Source: Stutzerimonas stutzeri (lineage in GTDB: Bacteria > Pseudomonadota > Gammaproteobacteria > Pseudomonadales > Pseudomonadaceae). From it: a stretch of DNA of 64,000 nucleotides. Shown in pieces: positions 18,901 to 27,384 of this stretch. Made by a program: the position numbers and the translations under genes. The stretch is taken from NCBI RefSeq assembly GCF_024448715.1, contig NZ_JAMOHZ010000008.1:62001-126000 (forward strand). The letters run 5' to 3'. The notes under the pieces are model-generated. The model was not told the DNA's origin. It worked only from the letters and a program-made list of their open reading frames with translations, and ran no database searches. Every line of letters starts with the position of its first letter. Position 1 is the first letter of the stretch.

Positions 18901-20171
18901 GCAAAAATGGCTCGCAGTGCTTCTTCAGCGGCCTGGTCAATCCGCTCGTCGATAACAACGGTAAGGTGATCGGCTTTGCAAAGATCGCCCGCGACTTGAC
19001 CGAAGACCGCGAGCGCAACTCAGCACAACAGGACGAATTGGCGAACATCCAGGCTGCCAACATGCAGAAGGACCAATTCTTCGCGGTGCTTTCGCATGAA
19101 CTCAAGCATCCGCTGAACCTAATTCAGCTCAATACCGATCTGGTCGCGCGCTCCCAGGCTACCAAGCACTTTCCGGCTTTGCGCAAGGCCACCCAGTCGA
19201 TCCAGAACGCCGTCCGCAGCCAGTCGCGCATCATCGACGACCTGATGGACGTATCGCGCATTCGTACCGGCAAACTGAAACTGCAGTTCTCGACACTGCA
19301 ATATCAGGAGGTCCTGCGTGGTATCGAGGCCGTGTTCGCTCCGTTGGCACAGGCCGAGAACGTGACGTTCGAGGCATTCAAACCAGAGCAGCCGCTTTAC
19401 GTTCATGCCGACCCTACGCGTCTGGACCAGATTATCTGGAATCTGTTGAACAACGCCTGGAAGTTCACCAAAGGCGGAGAGCGCATCTGTCTCCAACTCG
19501 AGCGCGAAGGCGACCAGGCCCGCCTGGACGTCATCGATACCGGTGAAGGTATCTCGGCAGATTTTCTGCCCAAGGTATTCGACATGTTCGGGCAGGCCGA
19601 GATGCAGCACGCGCAACGCTCCAAACATGGATTGGGCATCGGGCTGGCGCTGGTCAAGCAACTGATCGAGGCCCACCACGGCCGTATCGAAGCCTTCTCC
19701 GAAGGGCCCGGTCGGGGTGCACGGTTCAGTGTCTGGTTACCGATCCATCTGCAAACTGAAATTGAACTCAGCGAATCGGCCAATAGTGAAGAGATTGGCG
19801 GGCTAGCTGGCATCAAGATTCTGCTGGTGGATGATTCGCCCGATATTCTCGAGACCATGTGTGAACTGCTGGAAAGCGAAGGCGCCATCGTAATCACGGC
19901 TGATGGCGGCGCCGCCGGCATCCAGTTGGCCGAGCAGCGTGAATTCGACGTAATCGTCTCGGACATTGGCATGCCGGAGATCGACGGCCACAAGATGATG
20001 ACGGCCATCCGGAATAACGGGCAGAACGCGAGTACTCCGAGTATCGCCCTGACGGGTTACGGCACCATGCGCGATGTCGAAAAAGCCAAGGCAGCGGGAT
20101 TCACCCTGCACTTGCGCAAGCCGATCGACCTGCAGGCATTGATCGACGCCGTGACCCAGGCGGTGCGATAA
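15999..20171 (+). CDS. CheB-CheR-PAS-histidine kinase-receiver hybrid signalling protein
   Basis: 1390 residues. Domain order: CheB methylesterase (about 22-210) with catalytic GASAGG, MHLSP and TGSDGS all intact; CheR methyltransferase (about 245-500) with CSTGEEAYSLAM and ISCRNLMIY; a Glu-rich coiled coil near 690-760; two PAS domains (about 765-880 and 890-1010, the second with TTWNRGAEFIFGY); HisKA with HELKHPLN near 1033; HATPase with NLLNNAWKF and GLGIGLALVKQ; and a receiver (about 1270-1388) with VDDSPD, phospho-acceptor Asp in VSDIGMP and the conserved Lys in LRKPID. Such fusions occur outside the chemotaxis operons and are largely uncharacterised. No receptor or flagellar genes flank it. 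Confidence 0.92.
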   Translation: MSTSPDPSTPKNLNMARSTLQFPVVGIGASAGGLKALITFFENMPNDCGMAFVVIMHLSPKHESSADKILQNVTKMPVLQITEPTPIERNHVYVIPPAMDLSMNDGYLRLLKPARERGPQVAIDLFFRALADVHHSHAVGIVLSGTGSDGSVGLSRIKEQGGVTLAQTPEDAEYDSMPRSAIETDMVDIVLPVMDMPQKLVELRQNLEALLARQDPIMSAGDSEQAGDAQGELESAQAHAQSKPNELALREILAALRSRTGHDFRHYKQATVLRRIERRMQVNALRDMPSYARFLQSSPEETPALLADMLIGVTNFFRDREAFEALERDIIPSLFEQKADTEDKFLRVWAAACSTGEEAYSLAMLLADQAEISGVKGEIQSQVFATDIDDRALETARAGVYPEAILTDVPPSRLRQYFVKGQNHYRMQKELRETILFARHNILRDPPFSRLDLISCRNLMIYLDRDIQLEVLRMFHFALNPGGYLFLGSSETADACSHLFAPVDKKNRIYRAREVGAALRRAPTGPYHGFSLTAPSHPPFSEPSKRNRKFSFADVHQRALEQYAPPSVIVNHDGEIVHMSDRAGNFLRYVGGEPSLNLTTLVHPQLRLELRTALYQATHTGKSIEARRVRLERDGRSFYVNMVVRPFRDNEAGSDYMLVLFDEVEDCMDSNTLEDPETKDSVLTQLEAELQQTKERLQVTMEHSETSTEELRASNEELQAINEELRSATEELETSKEELQSINEELTTVNFELKTKVDETSKINDDLQNLISSTDIATVFVDRKMRIKWFTPRAKDIFNVIGNDAGRSLFDITHRLDYPQLQADAAKAFEELHLVEREIGSKGDNRWYMARFLPYRTLDDRIQGAVLTFIDITDRRRAEEQLRVGEAHMKLLAQSTKGYAIITLDRDGYITTWNRGAEFIFGYTEKEAIGQHIDILYSEEDRRAGVPEAERKRAQEQGQATDERWHVRKNGSQCFFSGLVNPLVDNNGKVIGFAKIARDLTEDRERNSAQQDELANIQAANMQKDQFFAVLSHELKHPLNLIQLNTDLVARSQATKHFPALRKATQSIQNAVRSQSRIIDDLMDVSRIRTGKLKLQFSTLQYQEVLRGIEAVFAPLAQAENVTFEAFKPEQPLYVHADPTRLDQIIWNLLNNAWKFTKGGERICLQLEREGDQARLDVIDTGEGISADFLPKVFDMFGQAEMQHAQRSKHGLGIGLALVKQLIEAHHGRIEAFSEGPGRGARFSVWLPIHLQTEIELSESANSEEIGGLAGIKILLVDDSPDILETMCELLESEGAIVITADGGAAGIQLAEQREFDVIVSDIGMPEIDGHKMMTAIRNNGQNASTPSIALTGYGTMRDVEKAKAAGFTLHLRKPIDLQALIDAVTQAVR

Positions 20172-20486
20172 GAAAGGTCCCGCCGACTTGCAGATGTTTG
20201 TCGGCGCGCAGAGTAAGCGCCAGATCACGCAGGCGATCCGGGTCCGTGCGGCATCGGATCACTAGCAACCTGGCTCTACGATGGGTGATCTAGAGCTAAC
20301 GAGCCTACAGATGTAACTAGACGACTTTAAGAGCCGGTACGTGTCTGGCACTCGCGTTCAACGGCGCAACACATCGGCTCCAAGATAGATTCGCGCCAAT
20401 GGCGCTCCACGCCCCAGCGTTTTACAACGTAGCAAGCTGCGCACCGGCCAAGCTGTTCAGCTCGCTCGAGTTGGAGTTCGGCCGCT
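20172..20486. other. Convergent intergenic region between hybrid kinase and phhR
   Basis: 315 bases between two convergent genes. The only structure seen is a hairpin at 20181-20206 (CGCCGAC, 12-base loop, GTCGGCG) ten bases after the kinase stop. It lacks a T-run, so it is a weak terminator candidate. No gene is supported. Confidence 0.4.
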
Positions 20487-22043
20487 TCAGCCTTCTTTAC
20501 CGATCCCGTAGTCGCGCAGTTTGTTGGCAATGGTGGTGTGCGAAACGCCCAGCCGCTTGCCCAGCAGACGACTGCTCGGATGCTGCTGATAAAGCGCCTC
20601 CAGCACCGCCTTCTCGAAACGCCCGACGATGCTGTTCAGGCCACCCTCCAGGGAGAATTCGCCCAACGGCTGCGGCGTGCCGTAATCCGGCAGGCGAATG
20701 TGCTCGGGCTTGATCACCCCGCCCTCGCACAGCGAAACCGCCTGAAACAGGGTGTTCTCCAACTGTCGCACGTTGCCCGGCCAGCGGTAGCCGGCCAGCC
20801 GTTCCAGCGCCTGAGACGACAGGCTCGGCAGGGCACAACCGATCTGCCGACTGGCCTGATCGAGAAAGTGCAGCGCCAGCGGCTCCAGCCCGTCGAGGCA
20901 CTCACGCAGCGGTGGAATGTGCAAAGAAAGCACGTTGAGCCGGTGATACAGATCCTGACGAAATTCGCCCTTGGCGCAGAGTTCGGACAGATCCACTTGC
21001 GTAGCGCAGATCACCCGCACATCCAGATAGACCTCCTCGTCGCCGCCCACCCGGCGGAAACAACCGTCCTGTAGGAAGCGCACCAGCTTGGCCTGCAACC
21101 GCGTACTCATCTCGCCGACGCCATCGAGAAAAAGCGTCCCGCCCGAGGTCAGCTCCAGCAGGCCGAGCTTGCCTTCGGGTCGCGCGCCCTCGAAGGCACC
21201 TGGGCCGTAGCCGAACAGCTCAGTCTCGGCCATGGATTCCGGCAAGCCGGCGCAGTTCAGCGCCATGAACGGCGATTGCCCGCGCGGGCTCGACAGGTGG
21301 CAGGCGCGCGCCAGCAGCTCCTTGCCGGTGCCGGTTTCGCCTTCGATCAGCAACGGCGCGTCCAGCGGAGCCATGCGGCGCGCTTCACGGACCACCGCGG
21401 CCATCACTTTCGAACTCTGGAAGATGCTGTCGAAACCGCGCAGCTCCTGCTTGCGCACGTTGTAGATGCGCTCGCCGACACGATCGGCGCGATGCAGCGT
21501 CAACACTGCGCCAGCCAACGCCTCACTGTCGTCGTGTTCCGATTGGAGCGGGGCGATGTCGGCGAGGAACACGTCGCCCTTGATGGTCACCCGCAGCCCA
21601 TTGATCCGCGCCTTGTTCGCCCGCACCAGCTCCGGCAGATCGAAATCCTCGGCGTAGCGCGACAGGCTCATGCCCGGCACTTCATCCACCCGCACACCGA
21701 GCAACTGCGCCGCGGCACGGTTGGCGGCAACGATGGCGCCCGTCATGTCGATCGACAGCACCGGAAACTCCAGCGCACCGAGCAGTGCATTGAGTTCCAG
21801 CGAATGCCGCTCGCTGGGCATCAGCCCGACCTTGCGTACCTCGAACACGCCCTGCAGGGCTTCGATCTTGGGACGCAGGGCTTGCAGTTGCAGGTTCATC
21901 AGATTGGGGCAATGCAGGTAGACCGCGTTACCGTGCTCGCCGCCGACTTCGCCGCGGGCGACGTTGATGCCGTAATCGACGAGCAGTTCGAGCATGTCCC
22001 GCAGAATGCCGATGCGGTTCTGGCAGATGATCTTGATACGCAT
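20487..22043 (-). CDS. phhR: PhhR/TyrR-type regulator of aromatic amino acid catabolism
   Basis: 518 residues: N-terminal ACT domain (MRIKIICQNRIGILRDMLEL), a PAS domain (about 78-190), an AAA+ sigma-54-type ATPase domain with GETGTGKE, and a C-terminal TyrR-type helix-turn-helix (LLGKRLGVSHTTIANKLRDY). The sigma-54 contact loop reads GAFEGA rather than GAFTGA, as in PhhR/TyrR proteins that often act with sigma-70. It responds to Phe and Tyr and activates phhABC. The start gives the expected ACT N-terminus. It is transcribed away from phhA, with the hydroxyacid dehydrogenase gene between. Confidence 0.92.
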   Translation of the reverse strand: MRIKIICQNRIGILRDMLELLVDYGINVARGEVGGEHGNAVYLHCPNLMNLQLQALRPKIEALQGVFEVRKVGLMPSERHSLELNALLGALEFPVLSIDMTGAIVAANRAAAQLLGVRVDEVPGMSLSRYAEDFDLPELVRANKARINGLRVTIKGDVFLADIAPLQSEHDDSEALAGAVLTLHRADRVGERIYNVRKQELRGFDSIFQSSKVMAAVVREARRMAPLDAPLLIEGETGTGKELLARACHLSSPRGQSPFMALNCAGLPESMAETELFGYGPGAFEGARPEGKLGLLELTSGGTLFLDGVGEMSTRLQAKLVRFLQDGCFRRVGGDEEVYLDVRVICATQVDLSELCAKGEFRQDLYHRLNVLSLHIPPLRECLDGLEPLALHFLDQASRQIGCALPSLSSQALERLAGYRWPGNVRQLENTLFQAVSLCEGGVIKPEHIRLPDYGTPQPLGEFSLEGGLNSIVGRFEKAVLEALYQQHPSSRLLGKRLGVSHTTIANKLRDYGIGKEG

Positions 22044-22169
22044 GCAAATGCCTTATGGCGTGGGGTTTGGCCGCGCCAACTTCTGCGCCTCGCCATGATA
22101 GGCGTCAAGATTATTTGACACCCCACGCGCACCGCAAGCGGTCTCCTGGCTGGCTTGCGTTTCAGTAGA

Positions 22170-23144
22170 TCAGGCCTTGCGTGGCAGAACCTCGGGATTG
22201 GCCAGCTCGCAGGGCCCGCCAGCAAAGAAAGTTCGCACATTGGCGAAGGCATCGCCGAAATACAGCTCGTAACCTTGCCGCTCCACATAACCCAGATGAG
22301 GCGTGCAGAGCACCTTGGGATGCTGTAGCAACGGGTCCTGCGGGTCGGTCAGCGGCTCGTCCTCGAAGACATCGAGCGCCGCGAACCCCGGTCGTCCCTG
22401 GTTCAATCCGTCGAGCAGCGCGCCCGGTGCGATCAGCTGGGCGCGACTGGTATTGACCAGTAGCGAGGTGGGTTTCATCAACGCCAGGTCTTCGCCGGTG
22501 ACGATGTGCAACGTGCTGTCCGACAGACGCAGATTGAGGCTGAGCACATCGACTTCGCTGAAGAAGGCTTGCCGGCTGGCAGCCGCCTGATGGCCATCGC
22601 GCCTGGCGGCTTCGCGCGATGTCTCGCTGCCCCAGACCATCACCGGCATCTCGAAGGCCTGGGCGTAACGGGCCAGCCGCTGGCCAATCTTGCCGTAACC
22701 CCAGATGCCCAGCGTCTGGCCGCAGAGTCGCTCGCCCAGATTGATCTGCCACTGCCCCGCATACAGCGCCTGCATCGCCGGAAAGAGCGCGCGCCGCGCC
22801 ATGAGGATCAGCGTCCAGGTGAGTTCGGCCGGTGCGATGGGAGAGCCCCGCCCCTCCATGACCGCCACGCCATTGCGTGTACAGGCGGCGAGGTCGAGAT
22901 GCGCGGAAACCTTGCCGGTCTGGCTGATCAGCTTGAGCCGGGGGAGCCGCGCCAGCAGCGCCTCGTCGATGATCGTGCGTTCGCGTGTCAATACCAGGGC
23001 ATCGGCGTCTGCGAAGCGTTCGGCGAGAATATTCGGATCCTGTTCCGCCTCGTGATAAACCGTCACCTGATGGCCGTCGAGCCGGTCGAAGCAGTCCAGC
23101 GAACGGGTGACATTCTGATAGTCGTCGGGGATGACGATGTGCAT
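22170..23144 (-). CDS. D-2-hydroxyacid dehydrogenase family protein (NAD-binding)
   Basis: 324 residues. The Rossmann motif LGIWGYGKIGQRLARYAQAF sits near residue 145, the substrate/catalytic Arg in LLVNTSRAQLI near 230, the Glu in VFEDEPL and the catalytic His in CTPHLGYVE near 285. It should interconvert a 2-keto acid and a D-2-hydroxy acid. Given its place between phhR and phhA, aryl-pyruvates (phenylpyruvate, hydroxyphenylpyruvate) are plausible substrates, but this is inference. GGAG precedes the ATG. A different minus-strand frame over the same DNA (22162-23202) lacks these motifs and is rejected. Confidence 0.87.
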   Translation of the reverse strand: MHIVIPDDYQNVTRSLDCFDRLDGHQVTVYHEAEQDPNILAERFADADALVLTRERTIIDEALLARLPRLKLISQTGKVSAHLDLAACTRNGVAVMEGRGSPIAPAELTWTLILMARRALFPAMQALYAGQWQINLGERLCGQTLGIWGYGKIGQRLARYAQAFEMPVMVWGSETSREAARRDGHQAAASRQAFFSEVDVLSLNLRLSDSTLHIVTGEDLALMKPTSLLVNTSRAQLIAPGALLDGLNQGRPGFAALDVFEDEPLTDPQDPLLQHPKVLCTPHLGYVERQGYELYFGDAFANVRTFFAGGPCELANPEVLPRKA

Positions 23145-23516
23145 GACGTGTTCTCCAGTGCCGCCAGCCCGATCGTCTAGCTGGCGTGTGCCAATATTCC
23201 ATAGAAGGCCAGGTGATTAAAACGCCGACGCCACAGGGTGAAGCGGTCGCTTTCGTTGTTGCAACCTTTGCCGTGACCGCCGTCCAGATACTTCAGTTTA
23301 CTGCGCCCGATGCGTCCAGCGGGCGAACCCTAAATCGGCCGTAAGGCAGACCGGCCGGCCCTGGGAAAGAACGGTAGGTTTACGTGCCCACAGCCGAAAA
23401 CCCGCGTCGCGCAGGGGGTCTTTAGTTTTGCTAAAGATGCTCCGACGTTGCGGCTCTCCCTACGCTGGGGCCAATGCCAGCTGCTGTCCGTGCAAACGCT
23501 CTAATCCACAAATTAT

Positions 23517-23534
23517 TGGAAAGAATAATTTACG
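23517..23534 (+). promoter_or_regulatory. PhhR/TyrR box 1 upstream of phhA
   Basis: TGGAAA-N6-TTTACG matches the TyrR-family consensus TGTAAA-N6-TTTACA at 10 of 12 positions. It lies about 190 bases before the phhA start and 62 bases (close to six helical turns) from the centre of box 2. Confidence 0.6.
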
Positions 23535-23578
23535 GAAGGGAGGCGATTAACAGGCTACGCTTCGCACTCCAAGAAAAT

Positions 23579-23596
23579 CGTAAACATAACGTTACG
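23579..23596 (+). promoter_or_regulatory. PhhR/TyrR box 2 upstream of phhA
   Basis: CGTAAA-N6-GTTACG matches the TyrR-family consensus at 9 of 12 positions and is nearly palindromic. It lies 120 bases before phhA, on the same helical face as box 1. Confidence 0.55.
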
Positions 23597-23676
23597 GACT
23601 ACCGTGTTTCGATGGGCTTAAAGGTGACAACTCGGTCTCCTCGCCCGCACGCAACGGGGTTGAATGAGCCATTCAT

Positions 23677-23684
23677 AACAACAA
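23677..23684 (+). promoter_or_regulatory. AANAANAA (Hfq/Crc-type) motif in the phhA leader
   Basis: AACAACAA, 31 bases before the phhA start. In Pseudomonas the Hfq-Crc complex binds such A-rich sites near translation starts to repress catabolic genes when preferred carbon sources are present. Confidence 0.45.
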
Positions 23685-23715
23685 AGCTCAGGCGGCCACC
23701 CGCTCAGGAGGTCCG

Positions 23716-24501
23716 ATGAAAACCACGCAATACGTCGCTCGCGAACCGGACGCGCAAGGTCACATCCATTACCCGGACGCTGAACACGCCGTCTGGCAGA
23801 CCCTGATCGAACGCCAGCTGAAGCTTCTCGACGGCCGCGCCTGTCAGCAATATCTGGACGGGATCGAACAGCTCGCTTTGCCCCGCGATCGCATTCCGCA
23901 ATTACATGAAATCAACCGTGTACTCGAAGCGACGACCGGCTGGCAGGTGGCGCGAGTGCCGGCGCTGATCCCGTTCCAGACATTCTTCGAGCTGCTGGCG
24001 AGCAAACGCTTTCCGGTCGCCACTTTCATCCGCAGCCCGGAAGAGCTGGACTACCTGCAGGAACCGGATATTTTTCACGAGATATTCGGTCACTGCCCGC
24101 TACTGACCAACCCCTGGTTCGCCGAATTCACTCACACCTATGGCCAGCTCGGCCTCAAGGCCAGCAAGGAAGAACGCGTCTATCTGGCGCGCCTGTACTG
24201 GATGACCATCGAGTTCGGCCTGGTCGATACCCCGGCAGGCCGGCGCATCTACGGCGGCGGCATTCTTTCCTCACCGAAGGAGACGCTCTATAGCCTGTCC
24301 GACGAACCCGAGCACCAGCGCTTCGATGTGGTCGAGGCGATGCGCACGCCGTACCGTATCGACATCTTGCAGCCGGTGTACTTCGTACTCCCCGAGCTCA
24401 AGCGCCTGTTCGAGGTTGCCCATGAAGACATCATGGAATACGTGCGCACCGCCATGCAGCGAGGCCTGCACCAACCGAAGTTTCCGCCCAAGGCGGCATA
24501 G
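23716..24501 (+). CDS. phhA: Phenylalanine 4-monooxygenase (phenylalanine hydroxylase)
   Basis: 261 residues, the size of the bacterial single-domain enzyme. It hydroxylates L-Phe to L-Tyr using tetrahydropterin and O2 at a non-haem iron. The iron ligands are visible: the two histidines of [15 protein letters not shown] (near residue 120) and the glutamate of TIEFGLV (near 165). CAGGAGG precedes the ATG. First gene of phhABC, with a repeat-filled gap of 181 bases before phhB. PhhR boxes lie upstream. Confidence 0.95.
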   Translation: MKTTQYVAREPDAQGHIHYPDAEHAVWQTLIERQLKLLDGRACQQYLDGIEQLALPRDRIPQLHEINRVLEATTGWQVARVPALIPFQTFFELLASKRFPVATFIRSPEELDYLQEPDIFHEIFGHCPLLTNPWFAEFTHTYGQLGLKASKEERVYLARLYWMTIEFGLVDTPAGRRIYGGGILSSPKETLYSLSDEPEHQRFDVVEAMRTPYRIDILQPVYFVLPELKRLFEVAHEDIMEYVRTAMQRGLHQPKFPPKAA

Positions 24502-24510
24502 TTTGCTGAA

Positions 24511-24621
24511 CGGTGGGCTAAAGCCCACCCTACGGCCGATGCCCATCCAACGCGGCGCAGATTGTAGGGTGGGATTTAGTTTTTGTAGGGTGGGCCGGGC
24601 GGCGTTCCGCTTTAGCCCACC
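24511..24621. repeat. GTAGGGTGGGC REP-like repeats between phhA and phhB
   Basis: A palindromic copy at 24511-24533 (CGGTGGGCTAAAGCCCACCC then TAC), a half copy GTAGGGTGGGATTTAG at 24564-24579 and a long copy at 24585-24621. They sit inside the phhABC transcription unit and could form stem-loops in the mRNA that affect the phhA/phhB ratio. Confidence 0.8.
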
Positions 24622-24682
24622 GAAGACAAGCAATCACCGCACACGTCCGTTCCATTTCCATTCATCAACAAAGGACCGAACC

Positions 24683-25039
24683 ATGACCGCCCTCACCCAA
24701 GCCCACTGCGAAGCCTGCCGCGCCGATGCGCCCAAGGTTTCCGATGACGAACTGGCCGAGCTGATCAAGCAGATCCCCGACTGGAACATCGAAACCCGCG
24801 ACGGCCACATGGAGCTGGAGAAGGTGTTCCTGTTCAAGAATTTCCGCCACGCGTTGGCATTCACTAATGCCGTCGGCGAGATCGCCGAAGCCGAGGGGCA
24901 TCACCCTGGTCTGCTCACCGAGTGGGGCAAGGTCACCGTGACTTGGTGGAGCCATTCGATCAAAGGCCTACATCGCAACGACTTCATCATGGCCGCGCGT
25001 ACCGACGAGGTGGCGAAAACCGCCGAGGGCCGCAAGTGA
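24683..25039 (+). CDS. phhB: 4a-hydroxytetrahydrobiopterin dehydratase (pterin carbinolamine dehydratase)
   Basis: 118 residues; it regenerates the pterin cofactor after each PhhA turnover. The family core is [20 protein letters not shown] (near residue 72), including the paired histidines of the active site, followed by [16 protein letters not shown]. The start at 24683 has AAAGGA upstream and gives the usual N-terminus; the open frame extends back to 24326, antisense-free but overlapping phhA. The stop overlaps the GTG start of phhC. Confidence 0.95.
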   Translation: MTALTQAHCEACRADAPKVSDDELAELIKQIPDWNIETRDGHMELEKVFLFKNFRHALAFTNAVGEIAEAEGHHPGLLTEWGKVTVTWWSHSIKGLHRNDFIMAARTDEVAKTAEGRK

Positions 25040-26235
25040 AGCATTTCGGTGAAGTGGTGCGGGTCCCCGGCGACCCGATTCTCGGTCTGCTCGATGCCTA
25101 TCGCGCCGACCCGAACCCGGCCAAGCTCGACCTGGGCGTCGGCGTCTACAAGGACGCTCTGGGCCTGACGCCGATTCCCAAAGCCGTGAAGCTGGCCGAG
25201 CAACGGCTGATCGACAGCGAGCAGACCAAGAGCTATATCGGCGGACATGGCGATCCGTTGTTCGGCGATCGACTGCTGCGCCTGGTTCTCGGCGAAGCAT
25301 CACCCGCGCTGATCGAAAACCGCGCCGGCTGCACCCAGACCCCCGGCGGCACCGGCGCGCTGCGGCTAGTGGGCGACTTCATCGCCAAATGCCTGCCGGG
25401 CCGCAGCCTCTGGCTCAGCGACCCGACCTGGCCAATCCACGAAACCTTGTTCGCCGCGGCCCGACTGAAGGTCGAGCACTATCCCTACGTCAACACGCAG
25501 AACCAACTCGACGTTCCGGCCATGCTCGCCGCGCTGGAGCGGATTCCCTGCGGCGATGTGGTGCTGCTGCACGCTTGCTGCCACAACCCCACCGGCTACG
25601 ACCTGAGCCAGGCCGACTGGCGTCAGGTGCTGGAGATCGTCCGTAGCCGTGAGCTGTTGCCGCTGTTCGACTTCGCTTATCAGGGCTTCGGCGACGGGCT
25701 GGACGAAGACGCCTGGGCCGTGCGCCTGTTTGTCGAGGCGTTGCCGGAGGTATTGATCACCAGCTCCTGCTCGAAGAATTTCGGCCTGTATCGCGAACGT
25801 ACCGGCGCGCTGATCGCGGTCGCCGACAATGGCGATTCGCTGATCGACGTGCGCAGCCAATTCGCCTCAGTGGCGCGCAATCTTTGGTCGACCCCACCGT
25901 CCCATGGCGCCGCCGTGGTGGCGACGATTCTGGCCAATAGCGAGCTGCGCCAGCTCTGGCAGCAGGAAGTCGCCGCCAAACGCGAGCGCATTGCCGGTCT
26001 GCGTCAGGGTTTGGTGGAAGCACTCGCGTCATACGGCCTGGCCGAGCGCTTCGCACATATCGCCCGGCAGCGCGGAATGTTTTCCTATACCGGCCTGACG
26101 GCCGAACAAGTGCTGCGCCTGCGCCGCGAGGATTCGGTTTATCTGGTCGAAAGCGGACGCGCCAATATTGCCGGGTTGGATGCCGAGCGGCTGGCCCAAC
26201 TCGCCGAAGCGATTGCGCGGGTCGTGCAGAACTGA
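25036..26235 (+). CDS. phhC: Aromatic amino acid aminotransferase
   Basis: 399 residues, class I PLP aminotransferase. It converts Tyr (and Phe, Trp) to the aryl-pyruvate with 2-oxoglutarate as acceptor. Motifs: [20 protein letters not shown] at the N-terminus, NPTGYD at the pyridine site, the Schiff-base lysine in [17 protein letters not shown] near residue 245, and a C-terminal SGRANIAGL with the substrate Arg. The GTG start overlaps the phhB stop (GTGA), which is why I prefer it over upstream codons. Third gene of phhABC, feeding hpd. Confidence 0.93.
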   Translation: MKHFGEVVRVPGDPILGLLDAYRADPNPAKLDLGVGVYKDALGLTPIPKAVKLAEQRLIDSEQTKSYIGGHGDPLFGDRLLRLVLGEASPALIENRAGCTQTPGGTGALRLVGDFIAKCLPGRSLWLSDPTWPIHETLFAAARLKVEHYPYVNTQNQLDVPAMLAALERIPCGDVVLLHACCHNPTGYDLSQADWRQVLEIVRSRELLPLFDFAYQGFGDGLDEDAWAVRLFVEALPEVLITSSCSKNFGLYRERTGALIAVADNGDSLIDVRSQFASVARNLWSTPPSHGAAVVATILANSELRQLWQQEVAAKRERIAGLRQGLVEALASYGLAERFAHIARQRGMFSYTGLTAEQVLRLRREDSVYLVESGRANIAGLDAERLAQLAEAIARVVQN

Positions 26236-26555
26236 GACGGGCTGGAAGCTACATCCGCAACTACATGCTGCCTGAACGTACCCACGCTCCGCCGTGGGCA
26301 CGATCGGAAATGCCCTTGCCGAATCGATCGAAAAGCCCTCCGCCAGCGCTAATCAAAAGCCGAGTCGACCGCACGGAACCTGAACAGAGACCGTATGTCG
26401 TATCAATTGGCCATCATGGCGCATCGATCTGCACTAACATGGTGGCTCAGCTAACCGCAACGCAGCCGCTATGAGACCCCGGCGACGACAGACGGGGTCC
26501 AGCGCCGAGAACTGCGGCCGCTAACGTCCAAACATGTCCGACAACGAGCGCGCCA
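26236..26555. other. Intergenic region phhC / EAL gene
   Basis: 320 bases. A hairpin CCCACG-CTCCGC-CGTGGG at 26281-26298 lies 46 bases after phhC and may end its transcript, although no T-run follows. A second inverted pair GACCCC...GGGGTC spans about 26475-26500. Nothing else is recognised. Confidence 0.4.
26281..26298 (+). terminator. Possible hairpin terminator after phhC
   Basis: A six-base perfect stem (CCCACG/CGTGGG) with a six-base loop, 46 bases downstream of phhC. There is no U-tract, so it may be only a repeat-derived stem-loop. Confidence 0.35.
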
Positions 26556-27377
26556 ATGATTCAACGTGACGCCAGTAATCCTGCTCCCGCTTCCTATTCC
26601 TGCCATTCCGCCGAGGAGCACGGCGGTTGTCCCAGCTGCGCCAGCGGCGAGCGCCTCGGCTTTCGCTTCAGCTACGCCTATCAGCCGATCGTCGACCTGC
26701 AGGCACGCGACATCTTCGCTCATGAAGCCCTAGTCCGAGGAGTCAACGGCGAACCAGCGCCCAGCGTGCTGTCGCAAGTGACCGAGGACAATCGTTTCCG
26801 CTTCGACCAAGCCTGTCGCGTCAAGGCGATCAAAACCGCGGCCAAGCTCGACATGCGTTCCAGGTTGTCGATCAACTTCATGCCCAACGCCATCTACCGT
26901 CCCGAGCTATGCATCCGCTCGACACTTGAAGCGGCGCGCGTGCATGACTTTCCGGTAGAACGAATCATCTTCGAAACCGTCGAGGGCGAGCGCATCAGCG
27001 ATGCCAAGTGGCTCGCCGAAGTCCTGAGCGAATACCAACGCATTGGTTTCTTGACCGCTATCGACGATTTCGGCGCGGGCTTCGCTGGGCTGAATCTGCT
27101 CGCCGATTTCCAGCCGGACATCATCAAGCTGGACATGGATCTTATCCGCGGCATCGATCAGAGCCGTGCCCGCCAGGCCATCGTTCGCGCCACGGTGCGG
27201 ATGTGCCAGGAACTGACTATCTCCGTTATCGGCGAAGGCGTGGAAACCCTTGATGAATGCAGCGCTCTGCACGATCTGGGCATCAACCTGATGCAGGGTT
27301 ATCTATTCAGCAAGCCGTTGTTCGAATCCTGCGGCCAGGCGGACCTACTGACCTGGCCGCGCGGGCTACCAAGCTGA
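26556..27377 (+). CDS. EAL-domain c-di-GMP phosphodiesterase with Cys/His-rich N-terminus
   Basis: 273 residues, a stand-alone EAL domain. Catalytic residues look intact: EALVRG (the EAL motif), NFMPN, the Glu of IIFETVEGE, DDFGAG, KLDMDLI, EGVE and QGYLF. It should hydrolyse c-di-GMP to pGpG. The first 30 residues are unusual: C16-H17-x4-H22-x2-C25-x2-C28 could hold a zinc ion or act as a redox switch. There is no GGDEF, PAS or membrane segment. It lies directly downstream of phhABC on the same strand but 320 bases away, so co-transcription is uncertain. The ribosome site is weak. Confidence 0.88.
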   Translation: MIQRDASNPAPASYSCHSAEEHGGCPSCASGERLGFRFSYAYQPIVDLQARDIFAHEALVRGVNGEPAPSVLSQVTEDNRFRFDQACRVKAIKTAAKLDMRSRLSINFMPNAIYRPELCIRSTLEAARVHDFPVERIIFETVEGERISDAKWLAEVLSEYQRIGFLTAIDDFGAGFAGLNLLADFQPDIIKLDMDLIRGIDQSRARQAIVRATVRMCQELTISVIGEGVETLDECSALHDLGINLMQGYLFSKPLFESCGQADLLTWPRGLPS

Positions 27378-27384
27378 GCCACGC

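Larger units (their letters stand above)
23145..23715. other. Divergent control region upstream of phhABC
   Basis: 571 bases between the hydroxyacid dehydrogenase gene and phhA. It holds two PhhR/TyrR-type boxes (23517-23534, 23579-23596) and an A-rich Hfq/Crc-type motif (23677-23684) listed separately. The first 300 bases show no feature I recognise. No gene is supported. Confidence 0.5.

Noticed and set aside
22162..23202. Minus-strand open frame overlapping the D-2-hydroxyacid dehydrogenase in another frame
   Set aside because: The frame at 22170-23144 carries the NAD-binding and catalytic motifs; this one is low-complexity Arg/Gly/Ala.
23466..23485. Possible sigma-54 promoter upstream of phhA (GG-N10-GC spacing)
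   Set aside because: Only the GG/GC spacing fits; the surrounding bases match the consensus poorly and it lies upstream of both PhhR boxes, the wrong side for an activated promoter.
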